DNA of 64,000 nt from Argyresthia goedartella (Eukaryota > Arthropoda > Insecta > Lepidoptera > Argyresthiidae). A model generated the notes under the pieces. That model did not search any database, was not told the origin of the DNA, and saw nothing but the letters and a program-made list of their open reading frames with translations. Of the stretch, positions 20,671 through 30,607 are shown piece after piece. Position numbers and translations under genes: made by a program. Position 1 is the first letter of the stretch. Each line of letters opens with the position of its first letter. The stretch lies in assembly GCA_949825045.1 (NCBI GenBank), contig OX463829.1, positions 1,426,001-1,490,000 on the forward strand. Direction: 5' to 3'.

Positions 20671-23600
20671 ATGTCTGATACAGACGGTGAGTCTGGTAAT
20701 ACAATTGTGGAACTTCAAAGCTCTGCCATCAAAAGGTTAAAGAAAATTAGAGGCACGCTGAAGGCCAAATTAACCTTGTTTAATAAAAACATTAGCAAAA
20801 TTAACTTGCAAAGCTTGACAGCGGAGCAAATCATAGACTTACGACTACGGACCGACCGTATCAAAAAGAGCTTTGAAGAGTTTGATTCAGTTCAAACTGA
20901 GATTGAAACCCTAAGTAGCGACGTCGAAGATGAGCTTAGTAATAGGGAGTCCTATGAAAATACATATTATGAGTGTGTAGCCAAGGCAGAAGCAGGCCTT
21001 TCAAAATCAGGTAAAGTCGGATTGCCGGGGCTAGCCTCCCGACAGTCAACTGCTTCATCTGAGCCAGTATTAGATTCAATAAAGTATCCAGATATTCCGC
21101 TTCCGGAATTTAGTGGGGATATCTCAAGGTGGATTGAATTCCGGGACACCTTTGATGCCCTGATTAACAAGGGTGCATTGAGGCAGATACAAAAATATAA
21201 ATACCTGAGATCTTGCCTAAAGGGCGGCGCCCTGGAAGTGGTGGGTGCTCTCGAGTATTCGGAGGAGAGTTACAGTATAGCGTGGCAACTCCTATGCGAA
21301 CGCTATAACAATCCGAGACTTCTAGTAAACAATCATCTGCGTGCACTCCTGCATATCAGTGAGGTGCCCAACACTCCCAGTGGCTTAAGGGGATTAGTAG
21401 ATAACATATCCAAGCATCTTAGGACCCTAAAGGGGTTAAATGTATCGACAGAAGACTGGGATGTACTAATAATATTTTTTCTGTCTAGTAAATTGGATAA
21501 GAACATTTTAAAAAAATGGGAAGAGCGGTCCAATTCAAAAGATTTACCAACGTTACAGGAATTCAAGAGCTTCCTTCGCAACCGAGCAGACCTGATGGAG
21601 ACTCTCAATTCGGGGAGTGACCCTGAGGCTCCGGGTCTGAGCAGCCTTGGTGCTGGAACATCTCGAGCGACCAACTGGAGGACCTGCAACGTAGCCACTC
21701 TACACCCAGCCACAAACGCCCAGTCAGTAGGTACCCCTGCACCACATAATCAATGCCCAGTATGTGATCAAAGACACTTCATAACACAGTGCGGTAAATT
21801 CTTGGCTATGAATGTAGGGGATAGAAACAAGATGGTACGCAGATTAAAGCTCTGCACAAACTGTCTGAGAGGTTCGCATTCCATGCCAACCTGTCGTGCC
21901 ACGACCTGTCGCACATGTAGAGGTAAGCATCACTCACTACTACACTACACAAATGTTGGCAGTGCCTCCTCCAATAGTCCCAGTACTATGCATAATCCAC
22001 CGGCCGTTGAAACGACTACTCCGAGAGTACATAATCAACAAATAATAAACACTGCAGTCACAAACAGTGAGCAGTCTACTCAACCCAAGTCAGTGCTATT
22101 GTCTACCGCGCAAATTAAAGCATTTGATAAAAATAATAAAGCCCACACTCTAAGAGCCTTACTAGACTCAGGGGCACAATCCAATTTCATTACCCAGGAA
22201 GCGTTTGATAAGCTCCAATTAGGGAAATCAGAGATAGATATGGAAGTCATAGGCTTTAATGGCATCCAGACCAACATAAATCATTTTTGCACAGTCAAAA
22301 TTGAGTCCAAGGTGGAAAATTATAACACCAAAATCTCCTGTCTCATTGTTCCAACATTGTGCGAATTACCGCACCATAATAATAACGATATCCAAAATAT
22401 TAAATTACCGAGCGGATTGAAATTAGCCGATGTAAGGTTTTATGAACCCGGGAGGATAGACATGATAATCGGGGCGGAACTATTTTATAACCTAATATGC
22501 ACAGGCCAACGGAAACTGGGGGAGGGACAGCCAATTCTCCAACAAACCAGGTTAGGTTGGGTGATATCAGGGGCGGTGAAAGCCCCCGTATCTAGAACTG
22601 TGCACTGTAACTTCATCATTAACTCCCAGATGAATAGACTTTGGGAGAACGACAGTCTCAGTAAACCAAAGGTAGAAGACTGCGAACTTGCCGAGTGTGA
22701 GAGAGTGTTCAACCGTCATTCACGGGCAGTGGAAGGTAATTTTGTGGTAGAGTTGCCTCTGAAAATGCCAGTCGAATCTCTAGGTAGCTCCAGGAACATT
22801 GCTTATAAAAGAATGAGGACCCTAGAGAAAAAATTTGAACGAGATCCAGTATACAAGGAGATGTATGTGGATTTTATGCGAAAATTTAAAAGTAACGGAT
22901 GCATGAAGGAACAGACTGACAGGGACACATCGGCTAGGGTATACTTACCACACCATGCTGTGGTAAACATGCAGAAAACAAGCACTCCCCTCAGGGTGGT
23001 CATAGACGCCTCATGTCCAACTAGCACAGGCATATCATTAAATGACATTCAATATAAAGGGGCCATTATGCAAGATGATCTCACAGATATCATCATTAGA
23101 TTTCGAATGCACCAATACGTAGTAAGTGCAGACATTGAGAAAATGTACACAAAAATACATGTTACACCTCACCAGCAAGGGTTGCAATGTATAGTGTGGC
23201 GGGAAAACCCGCAGGACGCACTTAAAACCTATAAATTAACCACATTAAGTTTTGGTCTGAGATGCGCACCATACATTGCAACCAGATGTCTGAAGGAGAT
23301 AGCTAATCAAAATAAACATAGATTCCCAGAAGCAGCAATGGCTTTGGCCAACGACTTCCTGATGGATGACCTGCTCTATGGAAGGGGCAGCAAGGAGGAG
23401 GTAATCCAAACGGTCATCCAGGTCGAGCAGCTGCTACAAGAAAGTGGTTTCACACTGAGGAAGTGGAAGTCCAACTCGCCTGAAATCCTGAAATCAGTGA
23501 GTAGAACCACACAAACACATACAAACACTGTCACAGAAATAGGTAACACAACACATAAGGTGTTAGGCCTGGCATGGTCAGATTTAGACGATGAGTTACT

Positions 23601-25941
23601 GTATCCATCAGAGCTCGATCCGGTGCCAAGGGTTTTATCAAAGAGAAAGGTCTTGTCAAGTGCGTCCTCTGTATTTGATCCATTGGGCCTATTAGGTCCT
23701 ATCATAATTACTGCAAAGATGTACGTCCAAAGACTAGTTATATTAAAATTAGATTGGGATGAAACATTATCTGCAGAATTACACTTAGAATGGAGTCAGA
23801 TTTGGAATCAAATGAATAACATAAAGAAAATTAAAATAAAAAGAAATGTAGTGATTAGAAATTCAGTCAGTATTGAACTACACGGCTTCTCCGATAGTTC
23901 AAAAGGTGCATACGGAGCAGCAGTTTATGTCAGATCGGTCGATCAGGAAGGAAATATATTTACCAGTCTTCTGACCGCCAAGTCGAGGATTGCAGGAAGG
24001 GAGACGATACCTAGACTAGAACTTCAGGCTGCCCTCCTATTAGCAAGGCTAGTTAAAAAACTCAAAACCATCCTACGACATAAAATAGATAAAATAAATC
24101 TATGGTCAGACTCGACTGTTGCATTAGCTTGGATAAATACAGAGCCTCACAAATTAAATTGCTATGTTAGCAATAGAGTCAAGGAAATAAGGGAAATTAC
24201 CGATAAATCTCATTGGCACTGGGTAAGCACTAATGACAACCCGGCGGACTTGTTATCTAGGGGCACACCGGCAGAAAATCTTATTCATAACACTCTGTGG
24301 TGGCAGGGACCCAAGTGGCTCAGTAAACCTAACACAGAGTGGCCAAAGGAGGTCCTACCACACAACAAAACTCAGTTACCCGAGATGAAATCAGAAAAAC
24401 CAATTAAAGTATGTAACTTAGTAACAACAAACTCGGGTAACCAAGTATTAGAAACACTAATTGGTAGATATAATACCGACACACAATTAATTCGAACACT
24501 TGCCTATGTAAAAAGGTTCATACATAACATAAAATACCCGAACAACAAGTTAGTTGAGAGGTTATCAGTCGAGGAATTAAACAAGTCATTGAATCATCTG
24601 ATTAAGTACGTTCAAGTACAAACAATGGAGAAGGAATACGACCTACTTAGTAGAAATAAATCGATCTCACCAAGATCAACAATTAATAGTTTAGATCCCT
24701 TTATACAGGATGGCCTAATCCGAGTAGGCGGGAGACTAAAATTATCCGAATGTCCACAGGACAAAAAACACCCAATCATACTTCCACAAAACAACACACT
24801 TACAAAGCTCATCATGCAGAGCCAACACCGAAGGTTACTGCATGCAGGCGCTCAGCTACTCCTGTCCACAATGAGGGAGCGCTTCTGGCCAATTCATGGC
24901 AAATCACTAGCAAACAAGGTAATCAAAGATTGTGTTATCTGCTTCAGAGCCAAGCCTGTTACAACTAGCCCAATTATGGCAAGTTTACCAAGGGAACGTG
25001 TGACACCAGCACCACCATTTGATACTACGGGCGTTGATTATGCAGGGCCATTCAATGTGCGGGATAGACGTGGTCGCGGCTGCCGGTTCTCTAAATGTTG
25101 GGTCGCCCTATTTGTCTGTTTCAGCACCAAGGCGGTTCACATAGAACTTGTTAGCAGCCTGGAAACCGTAGCGTTCCTGGCTGCACTAAGACGGTTCATA
25201 GCTCGAAGGGGTAAGCCCAGTCAGCTGGTGAGTGACAATGGCACCACGTTTCATGGGGCAGACAATGAAATAAAAAGGCTTTACAAATATCTTCGGGATA
25301 ATTCTAGCGAAATAATAGATTTATGTACGAATGAAGGCATCACGTGGAAATTCAATCCACCTTACTCACCACACATTGGGGGGTTATTTGAGGCTGCTGT
25401 TAAGGCATGTAAATTACATTTAAAAAGGGTCTTAGGGAATGCTATGCTCACCTTCGAGGAGTTCTCGACGGTTCTAACCCAGATAGAGGGAATCCTAAAT
25501 TCACGGCCTCTTTGCCCCATACCTAAGTCAGATACAGACAATTTTCCCATCTTAACGCCAGCCCACTTCTTAATAGGTAGATCTTTGACAGCCTTACCCG
25601 ATTACGATTGTCAAAATACGCCTAGCAACAAGTTAAAGCTGCACCAACAATTCCAACAGATCCAGCACGATTTCTGGCGCCGGTGGTCAAGGGACTATCT
25701 TACGCTCATGCAGGAGCGAGTCAAGTGGAGAAGCACGAAAAGTTCGAGCCTGACTGCGGACTCCCTGGTTCTTATACGCGATGAGCAGCTGCCGCCGACA
25801 CGATGGCGCTTGGGGAGAATCCTCGAACTGCATCGAGGACCTGACAACATAGCACGGGTCGCGTCTATCAAGACTGCGACTGGCATCATCAAAAGGGCCT
25901 TCAACAACATATGCCCACTCCCAATCAAGAATGAAGACTAG
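20671..25941 (+). CDS. BEL-2 Gag-Pol polyprotein, 1,756 aa
   Basis: Complete frame, ATG 20671 to TAG 25939-25941. Gag occupies residues 1 to about 430: an N-terminal helical part, a capsid-like region around DIPLPEFSGDISRWIEFRDT (about 140-160), and Cys/His clusters at 360-425 (CPVCDQRHFITQC, CTNCLRGSHSMPTC, CRTCRGKHH). Protease has DSGAQSNF at about 498. RT has LRVVIDAS (777), VSADIEKMY with the first catalytic Asp (820), and FLMDDLLYG (about 897), where BEL enzymes usually have YVDD. RNase H has GFSDSSKGAYGA (about 1075), LELQAALL and LWSDSTVALAW (1144). Integrase has a zinc region (about 1391-1430) and the D, D, E residues at VDYAGPF (1454), VSDNGTTF (1520) and LFEAAVKACK (1571). Length is normal for BEL/Pao. 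All key residues are visible. Confidence 0.96.
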   Translation: MSDTDGESGNTIVELQSSAIKRLKKIRGTLKAKLTLFNKNISKINLQSLTAEQIIDLRLRTDRIKKSFEEFDSVQTEIETLSSDVEDELSNRESYENTYYECVAKAEAGLSKSGKVGLPGLASRQSTASSEPVLDSIKYPDIPLPEFSGDISRWIEFRDTFDALINKGALRQIQKYKYLRSCLKGGALEVVGALEYSEESYSIAWQLLCERYNNPRLLVNNHLRALLHISEVPNTPSGLRGLVDNISKHLRTLKGLNVSTEDWDVLIIFFLSSKLDKNILKKWEERSNSKDLPTLQEFKSFLRNRADLMETLNSGSDPEAPGLSSLGAGTSRATNWRTCNVATLHPATNAQSVGTPAPHNQCPVCDQRHFITQCGKFLAMNVGDRNKMVRRLKLCTNCLRGSHSMPTCRATTCRTCRGKHHSLLHYTNVGSASSNSPSTMHNPPAVETTTPRVHNQQIINTAVTNSEQSTQPKSVLLSTAQIKAFDKNNKAHTLRALLDSGAQSNFITQEAFDKLQLGKSEIDMEVIGFNGIQTNINHFCTVKIESKVENYNTKISCLIVPTLCELPHHNNNDIQNIKLPSGLKLADVRFYEPGRIDMIIGAELFYNLICTGQRKLGEGQPILQQTRLGWVISGAVKAPVSRTVHCNFIINSQMNRLWENDSLSKPKVEDCELAECERVFNRHSRAVEGNFVVELPLKMPVESLGSSRNIAYKRMRTLEKKFERDPVYKEMYVDFMRKFKSNGCMKEQTDRDTSARVYLPHHAVVNMQKTSTPLRVVIDASCPTSTGISLNDIQYKGAIMQDDLTDIIIRFRMHQYVVSADIEKMYTKIHVTPHQQGLQCIVWRENPQDALKTYKLTTLSFGLRCAPYIATRCLKEIANQNKHRFPEAAMALANDFLMDDLLYGRGSKEEVIQTVIQVEQLLQESGFTLRKWKSNSPEILKSVSRTTQTHTNTVTEIGNTTHKVLGLAWSDLDDELLYPSELDPVPRVLSKRKVLSSASSVFDPLGLLGPIIITAKMYVQRLVILKLDWDETLSAELHLEWSQIWNQMNNIKKIKIKRNVVIRNSVSIELHGFSDSSKGAYGAAVYVRSVDQEGNIFTSLLTAKSRIAGRETIPRLELQAALLLARLVKKLKTILRHKIDKINLWSDSTVALAWINTEPHKLNCYVSNRVKEIREITDKSHWHWVSTNDNPADLLSRGTPAENLIHNTLWWQGPKWLSKPNTEWPKEVLPHNKTQLPEMKSEKPIKVCNLVTTNSGNQVLETLIGRYNTDTQLIRTLAYVKRFIHNIKYPNNKLVERLSVEELNKSLNHLIKYVQVQTMEKEYDLLSRNKSISPRSTINSLDPFIQDGLIRVGGRLKLSECPQDKKHPIILPQNNTLTKLIMQSQHRRLLHAGAQLLLSTMRERFWPIHGKSLANKVIKDCVICFRAKPVTTSPIMASLPRERVTPAPPFDTTGVDYAGPFNVRDRRGRGCRFSKCWVALFVCFSTKAVHIELVSSLETVAFLAALRRFIARRGKPSQLVSDNGTTFHGADNEIKRLYKYLRDNSSEIIDLCTNEGITWKFNPPYSPHIGGLFEAAVKACKLHLKRVLGNAMLTFEEFSTVLTQIEGILNSRPLCPIPKSDTDNFPILTPAHFLIGRSLTALPDYDCQNTPSNKLKLHQQFQQIQHDFWRRWSRDYLTLMQERVKWRSTKSSSLTADSLVLIRDEQLPPTRWRLGRILELHRGPDNIARVASIKTATGIIKRAFNNICPLPIKNED

Positions 25942-26362
25942 AAGTCCCATATGTATTTAGTTTCTTAAATAAGAATTAATTTTTTAAGTAATTATTCACT
26001 TTGTAAGTTTACTCACTTTGTAAGTCCAAATAAATTCTCTTGTGTTGATTTATTCAGGGGAATAGGATAGCTAGACATGCTAGGATAGCTCTTCAGGTAG
26101 GGGGAGGTTTAACTTTGAGGTGCGCACCATTTTATTAACTTAACTTCATAAACATTCTCAACTAATAATTTATTTAAGAGGGTGCGCACTTCAAAGGTGT
26201 GGTTGATAGCAACGCACAAGCCAGCAGGATAGCAGCTTGGGCGGTGGAGTCAACCTAGGTAGAATGGATATCATTAGATCTAGACATTAGATAGATCTGA
26301 GCATTAGATAGATTTAGACAATAAGGAAGTTGTCTTTGAAACCTCTTTCAAAGGCGGGAATA
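25942..26362 (+). other. BEL-2 3' untranslated region with polypurine tract
   Basis: 421 nt with no coding frame, so no third gene. AAAGGCGGGAA at 26350-26360, two bases before the 3' LTR, is the likely polypurine tract that primes plus-strand DNA. A GGTGCGCAC(C/T) motif occurs at about 26118 and in similar form at 26181. Confidence 0.7.
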
Positions 26363-26652
26363 TGTTAAGCATTACATGATCTGTAAGTGGCGCCACCTAG
26401 TGTTGAGTAGCGATAACGATCGATCAGTCTAATAAAAAGGTTTTTACTGGCAACATTTAGTGGCGCCATCTGTCCAAACTTATTATTTTTCGTGTGTGGC
26501 AACATTGCCTTGAAACTGTCACTTGACTTTGCACTTTTGTCTCAAGCAAGAACGAAATACACAACTCCATTGATTACTGAAGTATTTTCTATATTATCGT
26601 CCCTGACCACGCCAGAGCCCGATTTCGGCAGCGCAGCACCCGGCACGCATCA
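26363..26652 (+). repeat. BEL-2 3' LTR
   Basis: 290 bp, identical by eye to the 5' LTR, followed by the ATAGT duplication. Confidence 0.95.
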
Positions 26653-26682
26653 ATAGTATTCTTTGCCTATCTTAATATTCTA

Positions 26683-26740
26683 TTTTTTTTTTTTTTTTTA
26701 TGTATCCTCCACGGTGTCCCACTGCTGGGCAAAGGCCTCA
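26683..26740 (-). mobile_element. 3' end of a retroposon with poly-A tail
   Basis: On the minus strand GCCTTTGCCCAGCAGTGGGA is followed by ACACCGTGGAGGATACAT and a run of 17 A (T-run 26683-26699 on plus). From memory, this block is the common 3' end of RTE-type LINEs and related SINEs in Lepidoptera. Only the last 50 or so bases are left; the body is missing. Confidence 0.55.
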
Positions 26741-27223
26741 TATTCTATTACTGTTGATAAAATAATATTATTATCATAAATTATGATATCGTTTGGTAGG
26801 TATATTATGATATGATACTCCTTAAAAGGCGATAACCTCAGATTTATTTAAAATAACTTACGCGGGCGACTTTCAACAGTAATAATCTAAAATTACCAAA
26901 GTTAGTTTTATTGACCAAAATTGATTATTTTTGGCTAAAACCGTTGAAAATCCGCTAGATCTAGCCACAAAGTGGCTACAACGGCAACACTGAAGGAAAG
27001 CCAACGTCAAAGTAGGTCCCATCTTCTTTTGACGTTTGGATATGGCCTTGGGTTTCGCTTGAAACGTTAACAGTGGGATCGAAACGCAAACCTCAAACTT
27101 TGTACTTAATTATTTTTAAAGTGTTTGTTGGCAAAAATGTTTGCGTTTCGTTCGGGATCCATGTCGCGGTTCTTTTTGCGTTTACCTCGCCGTGGCCTAA
27201 CTTCCAAAATATTTTTCATGTTA
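26741..27223. other. AT-rich unassigned sequence, possibly LINE D 5' leader at its right end
   Basis: 26741-26990 shows nothing recognisable. 27000-27223 is more GC-balanced and could be the 5' UTR of LINE D, separated from LINE D by the BEL-1 copy 2 insertion. TGTTC at 27224-27228 is the left target duplication of copy 2. Confidence 0.4.
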
Positions 27224-27228
27224 TGTTC

Positions 27229-27790
27229 TGTTTAATTCCACGCCTCTCCGAACGGCGTGGAATCCTGAGGGGGATGTGCCTTTGCCACGTGAGAGAAAAG
27301 AAGTGATGAAATTTGTTTATTACCTTGTCACCGTAGACAGGAGATTGAAGGCTCGATTCGAGACAGGAATTCGAGAAAGGGGGCACAGGGGATAGGATAG
27401 GAACCGAATCACTATCGTTTCGCTGTCGCTGCCCGATGACGTGGAGTCGCCGTCCGAATACGACCTTGTGCTTCACAACACAAATCACTCAACCGATGAC
27501 GTGAATCTAAATACAATCAATAGCCCGACGCTATGAGGTAGATTGACACTCTGACCAGGCCCGATGCCTGTATGATAATTGGTACACCGAAATACCATCA
27601 CGGGGCCCGAGCCGCCATGTTATTCTCACCGATGAGACAGACCAAGAGAAAAATTAACCTCCAATTTTACATCTCGTTTCCGATACGAGTGACAGCTGCT
27701 AGTGCCGTTTTCGCTAGTGATGTCTCGATTACTCGCGATCGATTCGCGCAACAAAAAACCGGTGCGTTTCCGACGCATAAATATTAAACA
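27229..27790 (-). repeat. BEL-1 copy 2, 3' LTR
   Basis: 562 bp, TGTTTAATTCC...TTAAACA. The left half (27229-27515) is a variant unlike the other LTR of the same element. The right half matches it closely. Confidence 0.9.
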
Positions 27791-27821
27791 GTCACCCGCC
27801 CGGACAGGCCCGAACCTGTCC

Positions 27822-30173
27822 CTAATCAATAGGAAGGCGAGAAAGTGTTGCGACCGCTCTCTTGAGGACCGAGTCCCCCACCCTGACTTCTGCTGATCGA
27901 GGCGTGCCATCCCGACCCGTGTACAAATTGACGATCCGTCCTCGTCTCCATCTCAATGATGGCAGGTTCGCATCCTTAATCAGCACCAAATCACCGACTT
28001 GAGGGGGGCTCGTCCGGTCAGTCCACTTAAGGCGCTGCTGCAAGATGTGCAAGTACTCAAGGGACCACCGTTTCCAAAAATCTTGAGCCATCTGCTGCAA
28101 CATCTGCCACCTAGTTAACCGACTTAACTTAACATCACCGAATGGGTATTCTGGCAGGGCGTTAAGGGGCTGACCTATCAGGAAGTGACCCGGCGTCAAC
28201 GCTTCCAAATCATTTGGATCCGAACTGAGCGGGCACAACGGACGCGAGTTCAGTGTCATTTCAATTTTACAGAACAGCGTCGCAAGCTCTTCAAAGCGTA
28301 GAGAGGTCTCAGCGATGATCCTCGTCAGGTGCGACTTAGCCGATTTAACCGCAGCCTCAAAAATTCCTCCCCAATGAGGACATCCCGGCGGACTGAAAAC
28401 CCATTCAATCCCTCGTCGGGAGCAAGCCGTACCGATGGCGTCCTGGTTACCGTTCAGGAATTGAGTGAACTCCTGCAGATATCGCCTGGCTCCGACAAAA
28501 TTTGTGCCGTTGTCCGAACGGATTAATGTCGGGAGGCCCCTTCGTGAGACGAACCGATCTAGACAAGCGATAAATGCCTCTGTAGTGAGGTCACTGACCA
28601 CCTCCAAGTGGACTGCCTTCGTGGCCAAGCACACGAAGACGCACAGGGATGCCTTCACTAATCTGGCGTTCCGTAGTTGTGAAGACTTGACCATGAATGG
28701 TCCCGCGAAATCCGTTCCGACACCCGCAAAGGGCCGGATTTCGTTAACCCTATCCGAGGGCAAATCGCCCATCTGGGGCTGCATCGTAACCGCCTTGGCC
28801 CGATAACAAGGCAGGCACCGAAATACGACGCTACGCACTAAGCGTCTTCCCGATAGAATCCAGAGCTCGCGCTGGAGAAACGCCATCAAGGCGTGGCATC
28901 CGATATGCCCATTCCGAATGTGTCGATCCTGTATCAACAGTTCGACCAACTTCCCTTTCCTAGGGAGTAACAACGGGTGGCGAGCCGCATAAGGCAGGCT
29001 GGCATTCCGCAGCCGACCTCCTATCCTCAGCAATCCTTGAGGGTCAATAAACGGGTTGAGCCGAGCCACAGCTCCCTTCAGTTGGACGCGTCCGCGTCTC
29101 AGAATGTCCAATTCGGACTTAAAGTGCACCGTCTGCACGTTCCGTACCAATGCGAACAACGCATGGTTCCGTTCCTGTGGTGTCAGGACCGGTGTCCGCA
29201 CTCGTTGCGCCTCAGAATTCCGACGATTCCGCGCAAATCGCCAGATCCAGGCGGTCACATTGACCAGCTTGTCGAGCGAGCTGTACCGTTCCAGCAGGCT
29301 GGACTCCTCTTCCGGCTCTGGCTGCGTCGTACAGACACCGACTGTCTAGGCGCCGTTCGCCGTGGTAACGCGTGAACTCATTGGCCAATCCGATTCGGCT
29401 TGAGTCAACCTATTTGGACCCCACCACAAGGGATGTCCAACCAACTCCGGAGCGTGACACAATCGACCTGACCGAAGGCGACCAGTATTGTTCCGATAAA
29501 ACTGTTCACACTCTTCTTCAACCGGGTCCAACCGGCGGACCGTAGATGGTTCCTCCACCTCCCAAAACTTCTGTATCACCTCCGAGAGTACAGAACCGAA
29601 TAAGGGACTACGAGTCGCTAGGCGTGGGGCAGCCGGCATGACCGGACCCATTACCGCATGGCCCAGTCTGGTGTTGACCGAAACCAGACCAGTCGCCTGC
29701 AACACGTGGACACCTGGCACTAACAGGTATCCCAAGGCATCGACACCCAATAAAATGTCTACTGGGCCCGGAATATCGAACTCCGGGTCAGCCAGTGACA
29801 ACCCAGCGACCAACTGTCGCACCGAGGGCGACAACCGTACGTGAGGGTGTGAGCCCATCACATTAGGCATGACTAATGCCGTGACCGTCGGATTCACCGA
29901 TGAATCCACCCGTGACGAGAGAGTAATCCGACATACTCCCTTAACGGAACCGACTTCCGTGTTCCCAATTCCCCGAATGGAATGTGGGTACTCCCTTACC
30001 GAAATGCCCAACCGTCTTACAAGGTTGCACGAGACTAAGCACCCCTGGGCCCCCGAGTCCAATAGTGCTCGTGCCACACATGATTTGCCGTCCGAACTCC
30101 ACGCTATCACCGAGGCGGTGGGGAGCATGACCGTCTGTGGAGTGGCGGCACCTTGTAAGTGGGCGGCGTGTCC
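27822..30173 (-). pseudogene. BEL-1 copy 2 Pol with internal RT deletion
   Basis: The protease (ALLDSGAQGCLV, about 30060) reads into the pre-RT linker VEEECEQFYRNNTGRLRSGR. It then jumps, at 29460/29461, straight to CHAPELVGHPLWWGP, which lies after RNase H in copy 1. The whole RT palm and most of RNase H are missing. The join keeps one frame, so it is an in-frame deletion relative to the ancestor. A TAG at 29346-29348 then interrupts the frame. The integrase is otherwise open (29258-27822) with its zinc region, SDNGTNF and IFEAAVKSAK intact. It cannot make reverse transcriptase. Confidence 0.88.
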
Positions 30174-30607
30174 CTAGCGGGAACCCCCGCGGGATCCGAA
30201 CCCGCTCAGACCTCCGTCGGCCTGGTAACTCGGCTGCTGATATGCCACCGGTGGCATATCAGACCGCATGTACATCAGGGGGTCCCAACCCGCATAATAG
30301 GCCCCTCGCAGTCCCGGTACCCGACCATACCGGACTGCGAACGGTGTGCCCGGTGGCCACCGTGGATGGAGGGGGGGAGAGCGGATCCAACCTGGGGCGC
30401 TCTAGGAATGGGGGCGACATCCGACTGTTCGCCTCCCTGTTCGCCTCCCAGAGCGACGGGCAGGGTGGCGCAGAAGGTGGTGGGCTCCCAGCCTTCGCGC
30501 CACTCATAGGTGCCATCTGACACCCGCCCGTAACACGCGATGAGCCAGCGGCCCGAAGTCCTCGCTGACCCTGGATAGCGGCGACCGAACCCCGGCTATC
30601 CCGCCTG

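Larger units (their letters stand above)
19870..26652 (+). mobile_element. BEL-2, apparently intact BEL/Pao LTR retrotransposon
   Basis: A 6,783-bp element on the plus strand. The two 290-bp LTRs show no difference by eye. The target duplication ATAGT lies at 19865-19869 and 26653-26657. The primer site abuts the 5' LTR, and a purine tract abuts the 3' LTR. A single 1,756-codon Gag-Pol frame has no stop. Identical LTRs mean the insertion is very young, so the element may still be mobile. It is a different family from BEL-1: it has short LTRs, a different primer and divergent protein. No envelope-like frame is present between pol and the 3' LTR. Confidence 0.96.

Noticed and set aside
25942..26362. 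Possible envelope gene after BEL-2 pol
   Set aside because: Only 421 nt remain before the 3' LTR and no frame with a signal peptide or membrane segment is present. The same holds for the Gypsy element.
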